From Ceratopteris richardii (taxonomy: Eukaryota; Streptophyta; Polypodiopsida; Polypodiales; Pteridaceae), in the NCBI GenBank assembly GCA_020310875.1, contig CM035407.1:88859632-88923631 (forward strand): a stretch of DNA of 64,000 nt. The letters are read 5' to 3'. Shown here piece after piece: positions 34,054 through 46,178 of the stretch (the first letter of the stretch is position 1; every line of letters begins with the position of its first letter). The position numbers and the translations under genes are program-made. Under the pieces are notes generated by a model. That model worked only from the letters and a program-made list of their open reading frames with translations, ran no database searches and was not told where the DNA came from.

Positions 34054-35402
34054 ACGGAAAATATATTACAAGAATGATTATGATACAAAAATATGATGTC
34101 CAAATCGGAAAAATTTTGGGGCCCGTCTTTTCTCTGCTTTGTGCTCTCTTTAGCTCTGCAACAGTGAGATAATCTGTCACTACTATGATGTATTCCGCAT
34201 GAGTACCTTTAGCAAGGGGGTTGATGGGTCCTACAAAGTCTATACCCAACTTAGAGAATGCATATCCTCTCATCATGGGTTTTAGTGGCATTTCATCTCT
34301 ACGAGCAGGAAATTGGGTTCTTTGGCACACATCACATCTCTTAGCATAGGTATGTGCATCCATGTAAAGAGTAGGCAACAATATTCCTACGAATAGTATG
34401 GCTTTGATTATTCTATTGGGGCCAAAATGACCTCCTATAACACCTTGGTGTGCAGTCTCTAATACGTGCAAATAATCACTCTCATGAACACAATATCTCA
34501 CATATCCATCTTTCCCTTGTTTGTATAGGTTATCGCAAATAAGTGAGTAGTCTTGTGCTTCCTACTATAGACTTCGTTGTCTTTCTAAAGTCATTCCTTA
34601 AGGGAATGTTTTTGTCCTCAAGTATGTTACCATTGCTTCACTCCACTCTAGTGTAAGAGATGCCTGGTATAGCATAGCATGCTCCACAGGCAGTCTTTCA
34701 CAACAAACTAGACATTCTTTACACAACCTATAGACATTTGCTTCCATAGATGGACAATACACTCCGAGTTTGTGCAGAGTCTACAATGTATGATGTTTTG
34801 AATGATGTTTCTCTAATGCACCTACATGTGCTAATTGCAACCAATTCTTGTATTGTAATTCATCTACACAAGAAGCAAGAATTTTGTATTACCTTGTTTA
34901 AATATGCTTCCTGCTAGTATCTCGTATCTTTGTGACTTGGTAATCTCTCCTTCTTCGATCATAATCCTAGGATTTGTGGGTTCAAATGTGAGAATAGGTA
35001 CAATAGATTTGGCCCATTTGGGTACTATCTCAAGATTAAATAGGTATGCATCTGGTAATTCATCTGCTATTCCTTGAGGGGCTTCTCTTGTAGTTAATCA
35101 TGAAACGTGATCGACTCTAAGGTGGGTCTTTCCCTTCCTAACTACTACTTCAAAGTCCTATTCCTTTAATAATAGAAACCATTGTATCGATTGTCCAGTG
35201 TTACATGGCTTATTGACTAAGTACAACAATGCATGATGATCTGTGGAGAACTTGAACTTATTCGCCAATAAGTAATGCTTCAATTTTTTACTGCATAAAT
35301 CATTACCAATCCTTTGCGCTCTGTAGTGGTGTATTTTCTTTCTGCTACATTTATTTGCCTACTTGCATAAGCTATGGGAAGATCTATATTGGTTTCATTT
35401 GT
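34054..35402 (-). mobile_element. Ty3/gypsy (same family): integrase start and RNase H, left segment
   Basis: Minus strand: RNase H tail (about 35290-35402; IDLPIAYASRQINVAERKY), a degraded spacer, then the integrase zinc-binding region (about 34310-34501; TAHQGVIGGHFGPNRI, CDVCQRTQFPARRD) and the beginning of the catalytic core (GIDFVGPINP, EYIIVVTDYLT). Most of the core is missing. The last 60-90 bases before the LTR resemble those before the LTR at 62823, hinting that this is the true 3' end of a related element. The copy is old and broken many times. The upstream part of the element continues after the nested copia, at 39744. Confidence 0.82.
35398..35402. other. Target-site duplication TTTGT (left)
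   Basis: It matches 39744-39748 on the other side of the nested copia. Each half fits the interrupted gypsy RNase H frame, supporting a genuine insertion site. Confidence 0.8.
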
Positions 35403-36430
35403 TGGAGGAGATGGTGGATAGTCACAAGAGATGAATATGTGTAGCTAAAACCTGCTTCACACCTACTTCAAGTGATGGTTGGAGAGTGTTGTGGGCCTCT
35501 TTAGATAGATACTAAGCATAGATAATCACATATGTTGTATGGAAGATGATCCACTAATGGTAGGATCAAAACAGATAGGTAGGAATATAATCCAAGGTCC
35601 AAAACTTGCTATTTTGGTTGATACACCTATTCAGTATTTTGAACGATTCTATGAGTATAGGAGCAATTGATTAAATTCCTTTTGGGGAACTCTAATTAGC
35701 TTAATAAGCTACAAATCATGAGTGATATCATAAAAAATGATGAACTATATGTAGAGAAATATGTTTAGCAAGTGAACCAAGCACACCGATATTTACCGTC
35801 TGTGACAATGTGTAGACTAGTGAGTAAAGATGAACAAATCTTTGACAATTGCGAGGTACATTACCAATGAAACTTTGTAGGATTAAAGTAGACAGTATGT
35901 TGGATCTATCATGCTTTAAATCATAGGAAATTAGAGATTACTGTTCTGATGGAGTTATGACAGAGAAATGAGAATAAGAAGTAATGATCATGTATGTATT
36001 AAATCATGTAAAAGTACAATGTCATTGGCAATCAACCATTGCTCAATAAGTGAGAAGTGAGTGAGCTATGAGGTGAGCTCCTCTTCTCAATAAAAGTACA
36101 TAAAAATGATCTCTGAATCTTGAGATAGACACGAGCCTTTGATATCCTCTTTTTATAGTTATTGTTGGAGCCAAAGGATTTGAATTCAAATTCAAATCTG
36201 TACCGAAAAGTGAATGCTAAATTATAGGACTAATTCTCTCTTGACTCAACTATCAAATAATAGGATATTTTTTGCTTCCTAACTCCTCATGAGTATATTC
36301 ACTTTTACACAAGTAAATGTGAAGTATAATTACAAGAGGTTGATCATATGAAGCCTTCCAAAGGTTATGCCATTAGGTTAAGAATAAGTGTGATGATCAA
36401 GTATGTCGGCTTGGGGTTAATTGCACCAAT
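35403..36430 (-). repeat. 3' LTR of the nested copia
   Basis: On the plus strand it starts TGGAGGAGATGG and ends at the polypurine-tract side near TTGCACCAAT. It pairs with 38750-39743. The inner border is uncertain by a few bases because the last bases differ between the copies. Confidence 0.85.
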
Positions 36431-36443
36431 AGCTCCCCCTCTA
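36431..36443 (-). other. Polypurine tract of the nested copia
   Basis: On the element strand GAGGGGGAGCT, between the RNase H tail and the 3' LTR. Confidence 0.7.
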
Positions 36444-38733
36444 GCCTCAAATGCTTGTTCTTCATTTCTCCTTGATTTCCTACAGCCCAATCATCAATTT
36501 GAACCTGTTCATCTTTGTTCCATCCAATGCTTTGGTGAATATATCTACACATTGTAAATGAGTTGATACATAGGATAATTGAATATCCTTACTAAGCAAT
36601 TTTTCCCTTACATATTGATATTGCACTTCAATATTCTTAGTTTTTGCATGGTATACATGATTAGTAGCCAAATGAAGTGAACTAGTGTTATCTCCAAAGA
36701 TAATTGGAGTGTAGAAATGTATCTCCAAATCTGCATACAATTGCTTAAGCCACATAGCTTCGTGAGTTGCATTTCCCAAATCTCTATATTTGCTTTTGTG
36801 GAAGATAAGGCCACAGTTGGTTGCTTCTTGGATGACCAAGATATGAGTTTTGAACCTGCAAAAGATAGGTACCCTAAGTGCTTCTCCTATCATCCTTGGA
36901 GCCAGCCCAATCTGCATTAGAATACATTTTTATATCTATGTCTGAAGTCAAAGGATAGAACAACCCTTCATTCATTGTACCCTTTAGATACTTTAGCACC
37001 CTCTTTGTAGCTTCCATATGAGGCTTCCTTGGTACATGCATAAATTGACTCAATGTACTTAGTACATGGGCAATGTCTTCTCCAAATAATCTTCATGGAT
37101 GTATCCTTTCTTGTTGAATGGTTGCCTGTGAGCTTTGCCAAATTGGCAAGCTCTACATTTGTATATCATGTGCTACTTGGTCACATTATGAATGCCAAGC
37201 ACACTTTGATCCTTGAAATTTGTTTTCAGAGTTCTTTCTCCTATGTGCCCTAATCTTTTATGCCATATTTCCAACCAAGATAAGGTTTGATCTCTATAAA
37301 TGAATAGTGCTATGTTACTTGTGTCTTCAATTTCGAAGGTAAACAATCTACCTGACTTCTCACCTTTGGCAATCCTTTTGAAGCCTTGTTGGGGGTCTTC
37401 CACATATGCTCCATGCTTAGTGAACCTGACCTGTAGACCTTTCTCTACAATCTACCCAACATTAATTAGGTTTTTGGTTATAGTATGTACATACAGAACT
37501 TTTCTGAAAAGGTTCATACTACCATCAGAAGTTTTGACATTTCCAATTTGCTTCACTAAGTTTTTAGTGTCATCACCCATTTTTACTTCATGCTTTCCCT
37601 TGGGTTCTTCAAGATCAGATAATAGAGCTACATTTCCTACCACATGATTGGAACAACCTGAATCAATGTAGAAGAGATGCTCATCATCTTTACCTTGCTT
37701 GGATGTCATGTTCATGATGAGTACAGATTCTTCTTGATCTTCAGTATAGTTGTTGAAGTCCCTTCTTCCTCTAAAGCCTTCTTGATAATTGTTGTTGTTG
37801 TAGCCTTGATTGTAGGCTTCCATAGCTTCCTCTATGGAAGCCTCTTCCCCTTTTGTTCCTTGTATTTTTGCAGCATTCTTCTCTAGTGTGGTTCTTGCAA
37901 CCACAAATGTTGCATGGTGAATTGTTGTAGGGTCTCCACCTGCCTTTCTTTCCTCCTCTGCCCCTTCCTTTAGCACCTCTTCCTCTTCATGCATAATTAG
38001 CTTGAGAGGTACTAGCCTCTTCTTCCTGTTTCTTGCTTTTACCTTTATCCTTAGCTTTATTCTTATCTGTATAAAGGGAAGAAGATAGGATACCACTTGA
38101 GTTGGGACCATTTTTGTTGAACTTTGTCTCATGGGTGAAGAGTTACCACATCAAGGTGTTGAGATCAGGTATTTGCATAGCCATGTACAGGTCCATTGCT
38201 ATGGCAAAGGACTCCCACTTTTCATCATCCTTAATTCCATTGATAATATACCTCACTGTGTGCTCTTCCTCTATCTCTTCTCTAGTGCTTGCAAGCTGGT
38301 CAGCGACATCTTTCATTTTGGTTACATAATGAGCCACTCCTTGCTTTGGTTGTTTCTGAAGGGTTGTGAATTCCATCCACAACTAATTCTTCCTAGCTCT
38401 ATGTTTGAGCAGAAATATGATGAAAGTACTTCCCAAGTCTCTTGGGAGGTATTGGAATTCCGAACATGTGGTAAAAAGAAATCAGAGATTGAGTTTAGTA
38501 GGTATGACCTGGCAAGAGGATCCTTTGCACACCATGTGGTCAACCTTTCTTGCTCTTCTCTTGTTGGTTGATGCTTACTCCTGAAAATTCGCATGTCTTC
38601 ATCTCCTGAGATGTATCCATATAAGCTTCTCCCTTTAAGATATGCTTGCATCCTAAGTGACCATGCTGAGAAGTTCTTCTTATCTAATTTGTCAATGAAG
38701 GATGGAAATCCATCTCCCATCTTGATTGTGCTT

Positions 38734-38745
38734 GCTTTGATACCA
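38734..38745 (-). other. Primer binding site of the nested copia
   Basis: The element strand reads TGGTATCAAAGC, an initiator tRNA-Met-type site, four bases from the 5' LTR end. Confidence 0.8.
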
Positions 38746-38749
38746 CTAT

Positions 38750-39743
38750 TGGAGGAGATGGTGGATAGTCACAAGAGATTAATTGGTGTAGCTAAAACCT
38801 GCTTCACACTTGCTAGAAGTGATGGCTGGAGAGTGTTGTGGGCCTCTTTAGCTAGCTAATAAGCATAAATAATCACATATGTTGCATGGAAGATGATCCA
38901 CTAATGGTAGGATCAAAACAGATAGGTAGGAATATAATCCAAGGTCCAAAACTTGCTATTTTGGTTGATACACCTATTCAATGTTTTGAACCATTCTCTG
39001 AGTACAACAACAATTGAATAAATTACTTTTGTGGAACTCTAATTAGCTTAATAAGCTACCAATCAAGAGTGATATCGTAAAAAATGATGGACTATGTGCA
39101 AAAACATATGTCTAGCAAATTAACCAAGCATCCCAACATTTACAGGCTATGAGAGTGTGTAGACTAGTGAGTAAAGATGAATTGATATCTGATAATTGTA
39201 AGAAGCATTACCAATGAAACTTTTAAGGATTAAAGTAGACAATATGTTGGATTCTGATGGATTTATGAGAGGGAAATGAGAATAAGAAGTAATGATCATG
39301 TATGTATTAAATCATGTAAAAGTACAATGTCATTGGCAATCACCCATTGCTCAATGAGTGAGAAGTGAGTGAGCTATGAGGTGAGATCCTCTTCTCAATG
39401 AAAGTACATAAAAATGATCTCTGAATCTTGAGATAGAAATGGGTCTTTCATATCCTCTTTTTATAGTTATTGTTGGAGCCAAAGGATTTGAATTCAAATT
39501 CAAATCTCTACCTAAAAGTGAATGCTAAAGTATAGAACTGATTCTCTCTTGACTCATCTATCAAATGATACAATATTTTGTGCTTCCTAAAACCCTCGTG
39601 AGTGTATTCACTTTTACACAAGTAAATGTGAAGTAGAATTACAAGAGGTTGATCATATGAAGCCTTCCAAAGGTTATGTCATTAAGTAAAGCATAAGTGT
39701 GATGATCAAGTATATAGGCTTGGGCTTAATTGCACCGAAATCA
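38750..39743 (-). repeat. 5' LTR of the nested copia
   Basis: It pairs with 35403-36430 and starts TGGAGGAGATGG on the plus strand. It ends ...CGAAATCA, followed by the TTTGT target-site copy at 39744-39748. Confidence 0.87.
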
Positions 39744-42700
39744 TTTGTAGGTTGTGTCAACACACACCCTATGGCATAGTTGGATGCATCCACATGTACA
39801 TGGAATGGATTGCTCCAATCTGGTGTAGTTAAGATGGGTGCTAAACACAGGTGCTGTTTGAGTTCATTGAATGATTTCTCACATTCTTCCATCCATTCAA
39901 ACTTGGTCAAAAGGGGGTAAAGAGGCTTTGCTATGATCATGTACATGTGTATAAATCATCAATAATAACCACAATGTCCCCTGAAAGCCTATACTTCCTT
40001 CAGATTTTCTTTCCTAGATAGGTTTGCAATCACTCTCACTTTCTCTTCATCTATAGAGATTCCATTTTTTGATAGAATATGTCGTAGGCTTTTGCCTTAG
40101 CTGACCATGAACACACACTTTTCTGGGTTCAGATAGACCTGATATCCTCGACATTTATCAAATATCTATCTGAATTCAAGGATGTGAGTCTATGTCATGT
40201 TAGAATGAGCACATAACTCATCCACATAAATTTCTAAGTTTTTTCGTAGGAATTCCTTAAAGACATGACACATTAATCATTGAAACATGGCAGGTGCATT
40301 TGTCAACCCAAATGGCATGACACAAAATGCAAATATGCCCCACTTTGTGGCAAAGGTTGTCTTATGTTTATCTTCAGGGGCAATGACTACCTAATTATAG
40401 CCTGAGAATCCATCGAGGAAGGTGTTGACTTCCTTGCCCACAACTCATTCCAATAAATGCTCTATGATAGGAAGAGGGTAACTATCTCTAATTGTGGTGG
40501 CATTAACTTTTTTAAGGCTAATACACACATGCAATTTACACATTTTTTGGGCATGACCACAATGGGGGATACCCATCGGGTATGTTCAATCTCATAAATA
40601 AATCCTGCTTCTATCAATCGATCTATCTCCTCTTTAATCTTGGCAGCATAATAATCATTATAGGTGTATGTTTAATGCTTGGAAGGTTTGGCCTCTAGGG
40701 TCATGGGGATTCTATGGGAGCATAGATCTGGGTCCATTCCTTTCAAGTCCTTGTAACTCCAAGCAAACACATCTCTATATTCTTGCAATAGGGTAGTTAA
40801 CTCTTCTTCTTCTTCCTTCCTCAAATCATGCCCTATGTATGTGCATTTTTCTTCTCCTTCTTCAATTGCAAAAACTATCTTTTTGGTTTTCTCTCGATTA
40901 TCGTATATTCTCTAATGCCTACTTCTCGTTTTGGCAGATGTACCATAATTCTTGTGTCTTCTATTTCCTATTTTCTGAAGTTCTTCAATACTTCCAAGAG
41001 GGATTCTTCTTCTTCCATCTTAGGTAATTTCTCTTTCTTCTTTTTGTGCTTACTTTCTGTACATTTTGTGAGTGAATTGGGTCGTTTAGTTTGATTTTCC
41101 TTTCCCAACTCATGGATAGTAGCTTCTAGAAAGTAAAGGTACTCCTCTTTTGTTGAACAAAAGGGTTCCATGATAATGGACTCTAGGTCCTCATCACTAG
41201 TTTGGTCTAGTCCTTGGGTCAAATCCATGCATTCTTCTATGATAGGCTCTTCCTCTAAAGGTTCTATCATAAAGATGGAAATGTCATACCCATCCTCATC
41301 AATGTGAGGGGTCCATTGTTCTTGGTTCATTACTATATCCATGATCTCTGCCCAACCATGAGGCTCGAATTCCTCATCTAGAAACACTATCGGTGTATAC
41401 ACAAGATCTTGAAGAGTTTGAGAATGTCATTTTGAACCTAAAGCTCTGGCTTCTAATCGTTCTTCCTCTTGTTTGGCTACCTTACACATCCATAGATGAA
41501 TGTCCTCATGCAACCATGAAGGGTCTGATTTTATAGATTGTAAAGACTCTGTTTCTTGAGGAGTCCTATGGATGGTATTCCATTGTATTTGGGGGTACAT
41601 CTTGATGGGAATCATCCCTGAGGTTAACTTTGGTGGTCACTCCTAAATGTTGCAAGTAAAAGGAGTTAGTTACCCAATCTTGTACAATTTGCAACTATTG
41701 CATGAATGGTCTTCCCAATATCATTTCGTAAGCATGATTTTTTCCAAAATCACAAATGGAAAAGGTGTGCTCAAATTCTACAGCACGTGGTGAGAGATAT
41801 ACCTTCCAACAAGCCTAATGGTTCTCAATGTGTCCGTTAGCCATTTGCAACTTCATTCTTGTGGGTCTTAGTGTTGGCTTACCCCAATGTTTCCATAAAG
41901 TAGTGGTACTGATGGCTACTCTGGCACCCAAATCTAGGATGGCTTTGGTGGTGTAGCCTTGGTGGGTTATTGGAAGATAGGTATTACCTTCCTCTCTCTC
42001 GCACATATCTCCAATTCTATCCACAGGTATTTCTAGTACCTTCTTGTGTAAACCTCCGTGAGAGTGAGTGGTAGTTGTCTCTGGGAACTAGTTTTCTACA
42101 TGCTTCCACAACTCACGTTTAATTTTCAAAAATTCTTCCAAAGTGAGATGACACTGCACGTTAGTATTTTTGATCACTTCCGTGTTTCTAGGAATTATTT
42201 ATTCTTCATTTCTAACTATTACGGTGGGTGCTCTCATGTTGATAGACTTAGCTTCCCAAGGTCCTCTGAACTGGGGTAATTCTTGTAAGAATTAGACTCA
42301 AAATGCGTTTGTTCACTAAGCTACTCTTCCTCTACATCATCATGTATAGGAGGTACGTCTTGGGGAAATTCTTCCTATGAAACATCTATCTCTTGAATAG
42401 ATTGATGGGTTTCTTGCTCTCATCTCCACTTCTCCTCTTGGATTTCCCTTATAAATCCTTGTGAGTACTTATGCATGGAGGAAAGATTTTCTGTGCCCTC
42501 TGTATTCGGAACTTGAGATAATGATGGTGCATTTCCTTCATGTACATCTGGAACAATAGAGTTCTTTTACAAACTCTTCTTTTCATTGCTAGAAATCAAC
42601 TATTCTAACGTCTCCAATAGTCCTTGAAAGTGTATCTATAGTTTTGCTATGTTACTCCAATTGATAACGAGAGGCTTCAAACATGGTTTGGGCTAATTCT

Positions 42701-43115
42701 ACCATCTTCATGCAAAGCTTAGTTCTTTCAGTTTCTAAGTCCGCCCTTGGATAGTTCTTACTTAATTCAGCTACATGGGGTCCTTCTCTTAATCTTACAT
42801 GGTATGCTTAGAGAATCATGTCTAGATTTTTAGGGATGGGTTCAACTAAAAGTGTTCGTGATGTCTGGTTAGGGGTCTCTTGGTTCAACCCTTGTGAAGT
42901 TAATTCTAGGATTTTAGCTCTAGTTTCCTTTAGACTTCCTTCTAACTCACTTATTTTCTTACTCCATTTCCTCTTGATTCTTTCTCGTGAATCCTTCCAT
43001 GATTTATTTTTTCTTCCACTAGACTCTCCAACTTCACTTGTCTCTGCTATCTTATCAGGGTTAGGTTGTTGATTTTATAGCAGTGCCTAGGCTCTTGTTA
43101 TAACTTGGATAGACA
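39744..43115 (-). mobile_element. Ty3/gypsy right segment: RNase H start, RT, protease, part of gag
   Basis: Minus strand from the right: gag tail and linker (about 42060-43115), protease (about 41430-42030; HQGYTTKAILDLGARVAIST), spacer with VFLDEEFEPHGWAEI (40968-41402), reverse transcriptase (about 39950-40760; [20 protein letters not shown]) and the start of RNase H (39744-39946; VHVDASNYAIGCVLTQ). The same order and residues occur in the element at 26745-31734, so the two are one family, though clearly diverged. No 5' LTR or leader is present on the right: chromovirus LTR sequence begins at 43145. Breaks are numerous. Confidence 0.85.
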
Positions 43116-43144
43116 CATATGTAGGCGAGGATCCATATTAGGTA

Positions 43145-43547
43145 TGCACTTTCAGACATTGATCCACAGAGATCACTCCATTTGATCCATAGAGATCAAT
43201 CCATTTGATCCACATGGATCATTGATCCATAGGGATCAATCCATTTGATCCACAAGGATTAGTCCATGTGCGTGTGATTCTCCTTCCATCCATATATACC
43301 CTCTTGTACTCTAAAAATAGCAATGATGTACTCTAAAAATAGTAATGATATGGAATAGTCTAGTGTGAACATGTGGCCATTATGCAACACTTATTCCCAT
43401 TACTACCCAAGTAGTTTCCATTACTACCAATGTACCTTAGGGTATCCCCCAAGCTTGGGACCTTGGCTAGTTGGCCCTTGTCCCTCACACACATGGAATG
43501 ATCCCTGTGGATCAAATGGACTGATCCTTGTGGATCAATGTGTGACA
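43145..43547 (-). repeat. 3' LTR of a chromovirus with GATCC-N4-GGATC dyads
   Basis: The element strand starts TGTCACACATTGATCC directly after a polypurine tract and ends ...GAAAGTGCA, about 403 bp. Both LTR ends carry clusters of a 14-bp imperfect dyad, GATCC-N4-GGATC: starts at 43161, 43184, 43207, 43224 and 43247, then at 43500 and 43523. The two clusters are inverted relative to each other, so the LTR could fold end to end. The left border is inferred. Confidence 0.65.
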
Positions 43548-43562
43548 TGCTCTCCCCCTTCT
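43548..43562 (-). other. Polypurine tract of the chromovirus
   Basis: On the element strand AAGGGGGAGAGC, directly after the stop of the chromodomain tail. Confidence 0.7.
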
Positions 43563-44340
43563 AAAGATCATTGTCCTCAATGATCAATGAGGGAAAGTAC
43601 TTGCGATCTAGAGCTTTTGATTCCCAAGTAGAGTTAGTAAGTGTTAATCCTCTCCAGGCTACTAGATACTCTTGGATGATACAATTCCTCAATCACTTCT
43701 GTCTCTGATCTAGTATCATGTTTGGAGAATGATGTGTGCTATTACTTTCCTGCAAAGAAACAATACCTTCTACTAGATTATCCTCCCTGGAAATATACTT
43801 CTAAACCTTACTAACATGAATCTTACTGGATGCACTCTACAATTTGGAGGAAGCTCTAATCGGTATGCAACTTCACTTACCTTTTAAACTATCTTCCAAG
43901 TTCCACAAAACCTTCATGATAATTTACGACACTTCCCTATGGAGAGTTAAATAGATCTAGCAGGTACCTAAAGAAAGACTATGTCTCCCTTTTCAAAGGA
44001 TCTTGGAGATCTCTTCCTATCAGCATACTCGTTAGCCTTATCAACGACTTGCTGCATCATGGCTTTAGCTATTTCTAAATTTCCTTGGACATTCGCTAAG
44101 TACTTCAAAGCACTATGACATTTCTTTTGGCATGCCTATGGTACAGGAAACATAGGGATTCATGCGATAGCTCAAACACGACTAGTGGCAAATAACTATC
44201 CCAATCTATCTGTCTCTCAGACACATATGCAATCAACATGTCCACTACTAATCTTTAATGACACCTTTAGGTTTTCAAATACAAACTTCTAGAAGTTCTT
44301 AAATCTCACATCCCTATCTAAAAATAAGGATGTCAATAAC
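43563..44340 (-). mobile_element. Ty3/gypsy chromovirus 3' end: integrase tail and chromodomain
   Basis: Minus strand: the end of the integrase core (WDSYLPLVVFEL, about 44200), the integrase C-terminal region (AYRLELPPNCRVHPV, about 43820-43870) and a chromodomain (EYLVAWRGLTLTNSTWES, ending PSLIIEDNDL). The chromodomain would steer integration toward particular chromatin. This order is diagnostic of chromoviruses and separates this element from the Tat/Athila-like gypsies nearby. Upstream domains are missing and several breaks are present. Confidence 0.82.
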
Positions 44341-45135
44341 GTTGGAGAATTCCTCTCCTATGTGCAGTGAAAAGTATAGAAGACCTTCTTAGGATCAAGA
44401 CTTTTACCTATAGCTGAACCTTAGAATACAAAATGGTATCAATTCAAGAAGCTAGTGAAATTGAAACCTTTTGTCCCTCAAACAAGACTCTAATAGCTTT
44501 CAAATGAGCTATGAAACACTCAATTTGGAGTAGTTTTGCTTTGACAAATCTTTGACTCAAAACAGGTTGCATGTTCACTCAGTTAGGCTAAAAACTAGAC
44601 TTCACGAAAAATTGAATAACTCATAGACCATGGCGAATTTGATAAAACATATGTAGATAAAAGAGTTAGACAAGATAAGCTTTCTAAAACATATTTAAAC
44701 TCTAAAAATGGATACATACATTGAGAGATATGACTCTCACAATTAGCCTACCTAGAAATTGTTAAGGGGCTCGATATAGTATATGAGACTGTAGAAAACG
44801 AAATGACTGAAACGTAATGAACTACATCCAAGGGGACTTCAGTGCCTTTTTCCTATATTCTTGAGTGGGCTCCCTTCGCTCTTTTGTATCCAAATGAACA
44901 TGAGCTCTCATGATGAGTTTGAGAGCTCTTCTTCATAACTCCTCCACTACTTTGAGCAGCCACTCTTCTCTTCTGGTTCAATTTTTGGATTTGATTCTCT
45001 TTTGATTGATTCTCTTTTGGCCTCTAATACTTGCTCAAGTAAATGTTTCCATTTTTCATTTGTGTATTTTCCTTCTATTTGAAGTAAAATCCTTTTTGAA
45101 AAATATATACGGCCTTGCTTCTTTATTTTTTTACA
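44341..45135 (-). other. No gene; probably includes the 3' LTR of the copia that follows
   Basis: The right end (…TTTTTTTACA, 45135) follows a purine tract complement (CTCACCCTC, 45136-45144) and gives an LTR-type start TGTAAAAAAATAAAG on the minus strand. The other LTR end could not be located, and no second LTR copy was found. No coding similarity is seen in 44341-45100. Confidence 0.4.
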
Positions 45136-46178
45136 CTCACCCTCAAGCTCACATGTGAGTTTGCACCTTTAGCCATATCCTACAACTTGATTTCATCCTT
45201 GAACCTCTTCAGTTTAGAAGCATCTAAGGACTTTGTGAACATTTCTCCAACCTGGTCATTTTTTCTAATGAACTTTATATCCACATCCTTGCTCAAAACT
45301 TTTTCTCAAACATAATGATAATGCACTTCTATGTGCTTACTTCATGCATGAAACATTGGATTGTTTCTCAAGTGAACGCTTGACATATTGTCACCATAAA
45401 TTGGAATGGTCTCTACATCCACATCAAGATCAGCCAAGAGCTTCTTAACCCACATAGCTTCACAAGTTGTAAAGGCCAATCCTCTATATTCAGCATCCGT
45501 AGATGATAGTGCAATAATAGGTTGCTTCTTCGAAGTCCATGTGATAGGTTTGCTGCCTATCATTGATACATAACCTGAAGTGGATCTTCTATCTTCCTTC
45601 AAACCAGCCTAATCAGCATCACTAAATCCCTTCACTTGTAATTCTTTATCATATCTATAAAAAAAGGTTTGATTGATTGTGTGCTTCACATATCTTAGCA
45701 CTCATTTGGCTGAATTTAAATGCTCACTTGTTGAAGTTGGCATAAATTGAGAAAGAACTCCAATGATATAACACAAATCTGGTCTTGTGCTCGTAGGATA
45801 GATCAATGAACCTATAATACTCTTGTATGTAGTTACATCATGTAACTTCACTCCATCATTTGAGCATAGCTTCACATTTGTGTCTACAGGTTGAGTGAGT
45901 GGTTTGCATTCACGCATTCCAAATCTGAAAAGAACATCCAATAGGTACTTTCTTTGCATCACGTAGATTCCATCTTTCCCATAGACTACCTCAATGCCTA
46001 AAAAATATTTCAGCTCACCAAGATCTAAAATTTAAAACCCCTTACCGAGTTTTCTTTTTATCTCTTGTATTTCTGCAACATTACTTCTTGTTATGATGAG
46101 ATTATCAACATATATGCATATAATACTTGTTTGCCTTCTTCTTTCTTCACGTAGAGAGAAGGATCTACACTACTTGGA
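45136..46178 (-). mobile_element. Ty1/copia left segment: RNase H and end of RT
   Basis: Minus strand: end of RT (about 45700-46170; MMQRKYLLDVLFRFGMREC, STRPDLCYIIGVLSQF) and RNase H (about 45150-45602; STSGYVSMIGSKPITWTSKK, STDAEYRGLAF), then a polypurine tract. It is interrupted at 46178 by a nested copia and resumes at 52639 with the rest of RT. Several breaks are present. Confidence 0.85.
46174..46178. other. Target-site duplication TTGGA (left)
   Basis: It is identical to 52639-52643 on the other side of the copia at 46179-52638, and proves that this copia inserted into an older one. Confidence 0.9.

Larger units (their letters stand above)
35403..39743 (-). mobile_element. Nested Ty1/copia inside the gypsy RNase H region
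   Basis: A complete insertion unit with two LTRs (35403-36430, 38750-39743), a primer site and TTTGT target duplications. Internal parts seen on the minus strand: gag (about 38150-38720), zinc-knuckle/protease region (about 37452-38130; YIDSGCSNHVVGNVALL), GAG-pre-integrase (37173-37403) and RNase H tail (36480-36917; STHLQCVDIFTKALDG). Integrase core and reverse transcriptase are not found, so it could not have moved alone in its present form. The LTRs are roughly 9 percent apart in the part I compared, the oldest of the dated insertions here. It is the same family as the gag remnant at 3734-4985. Confidence 0.9.
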
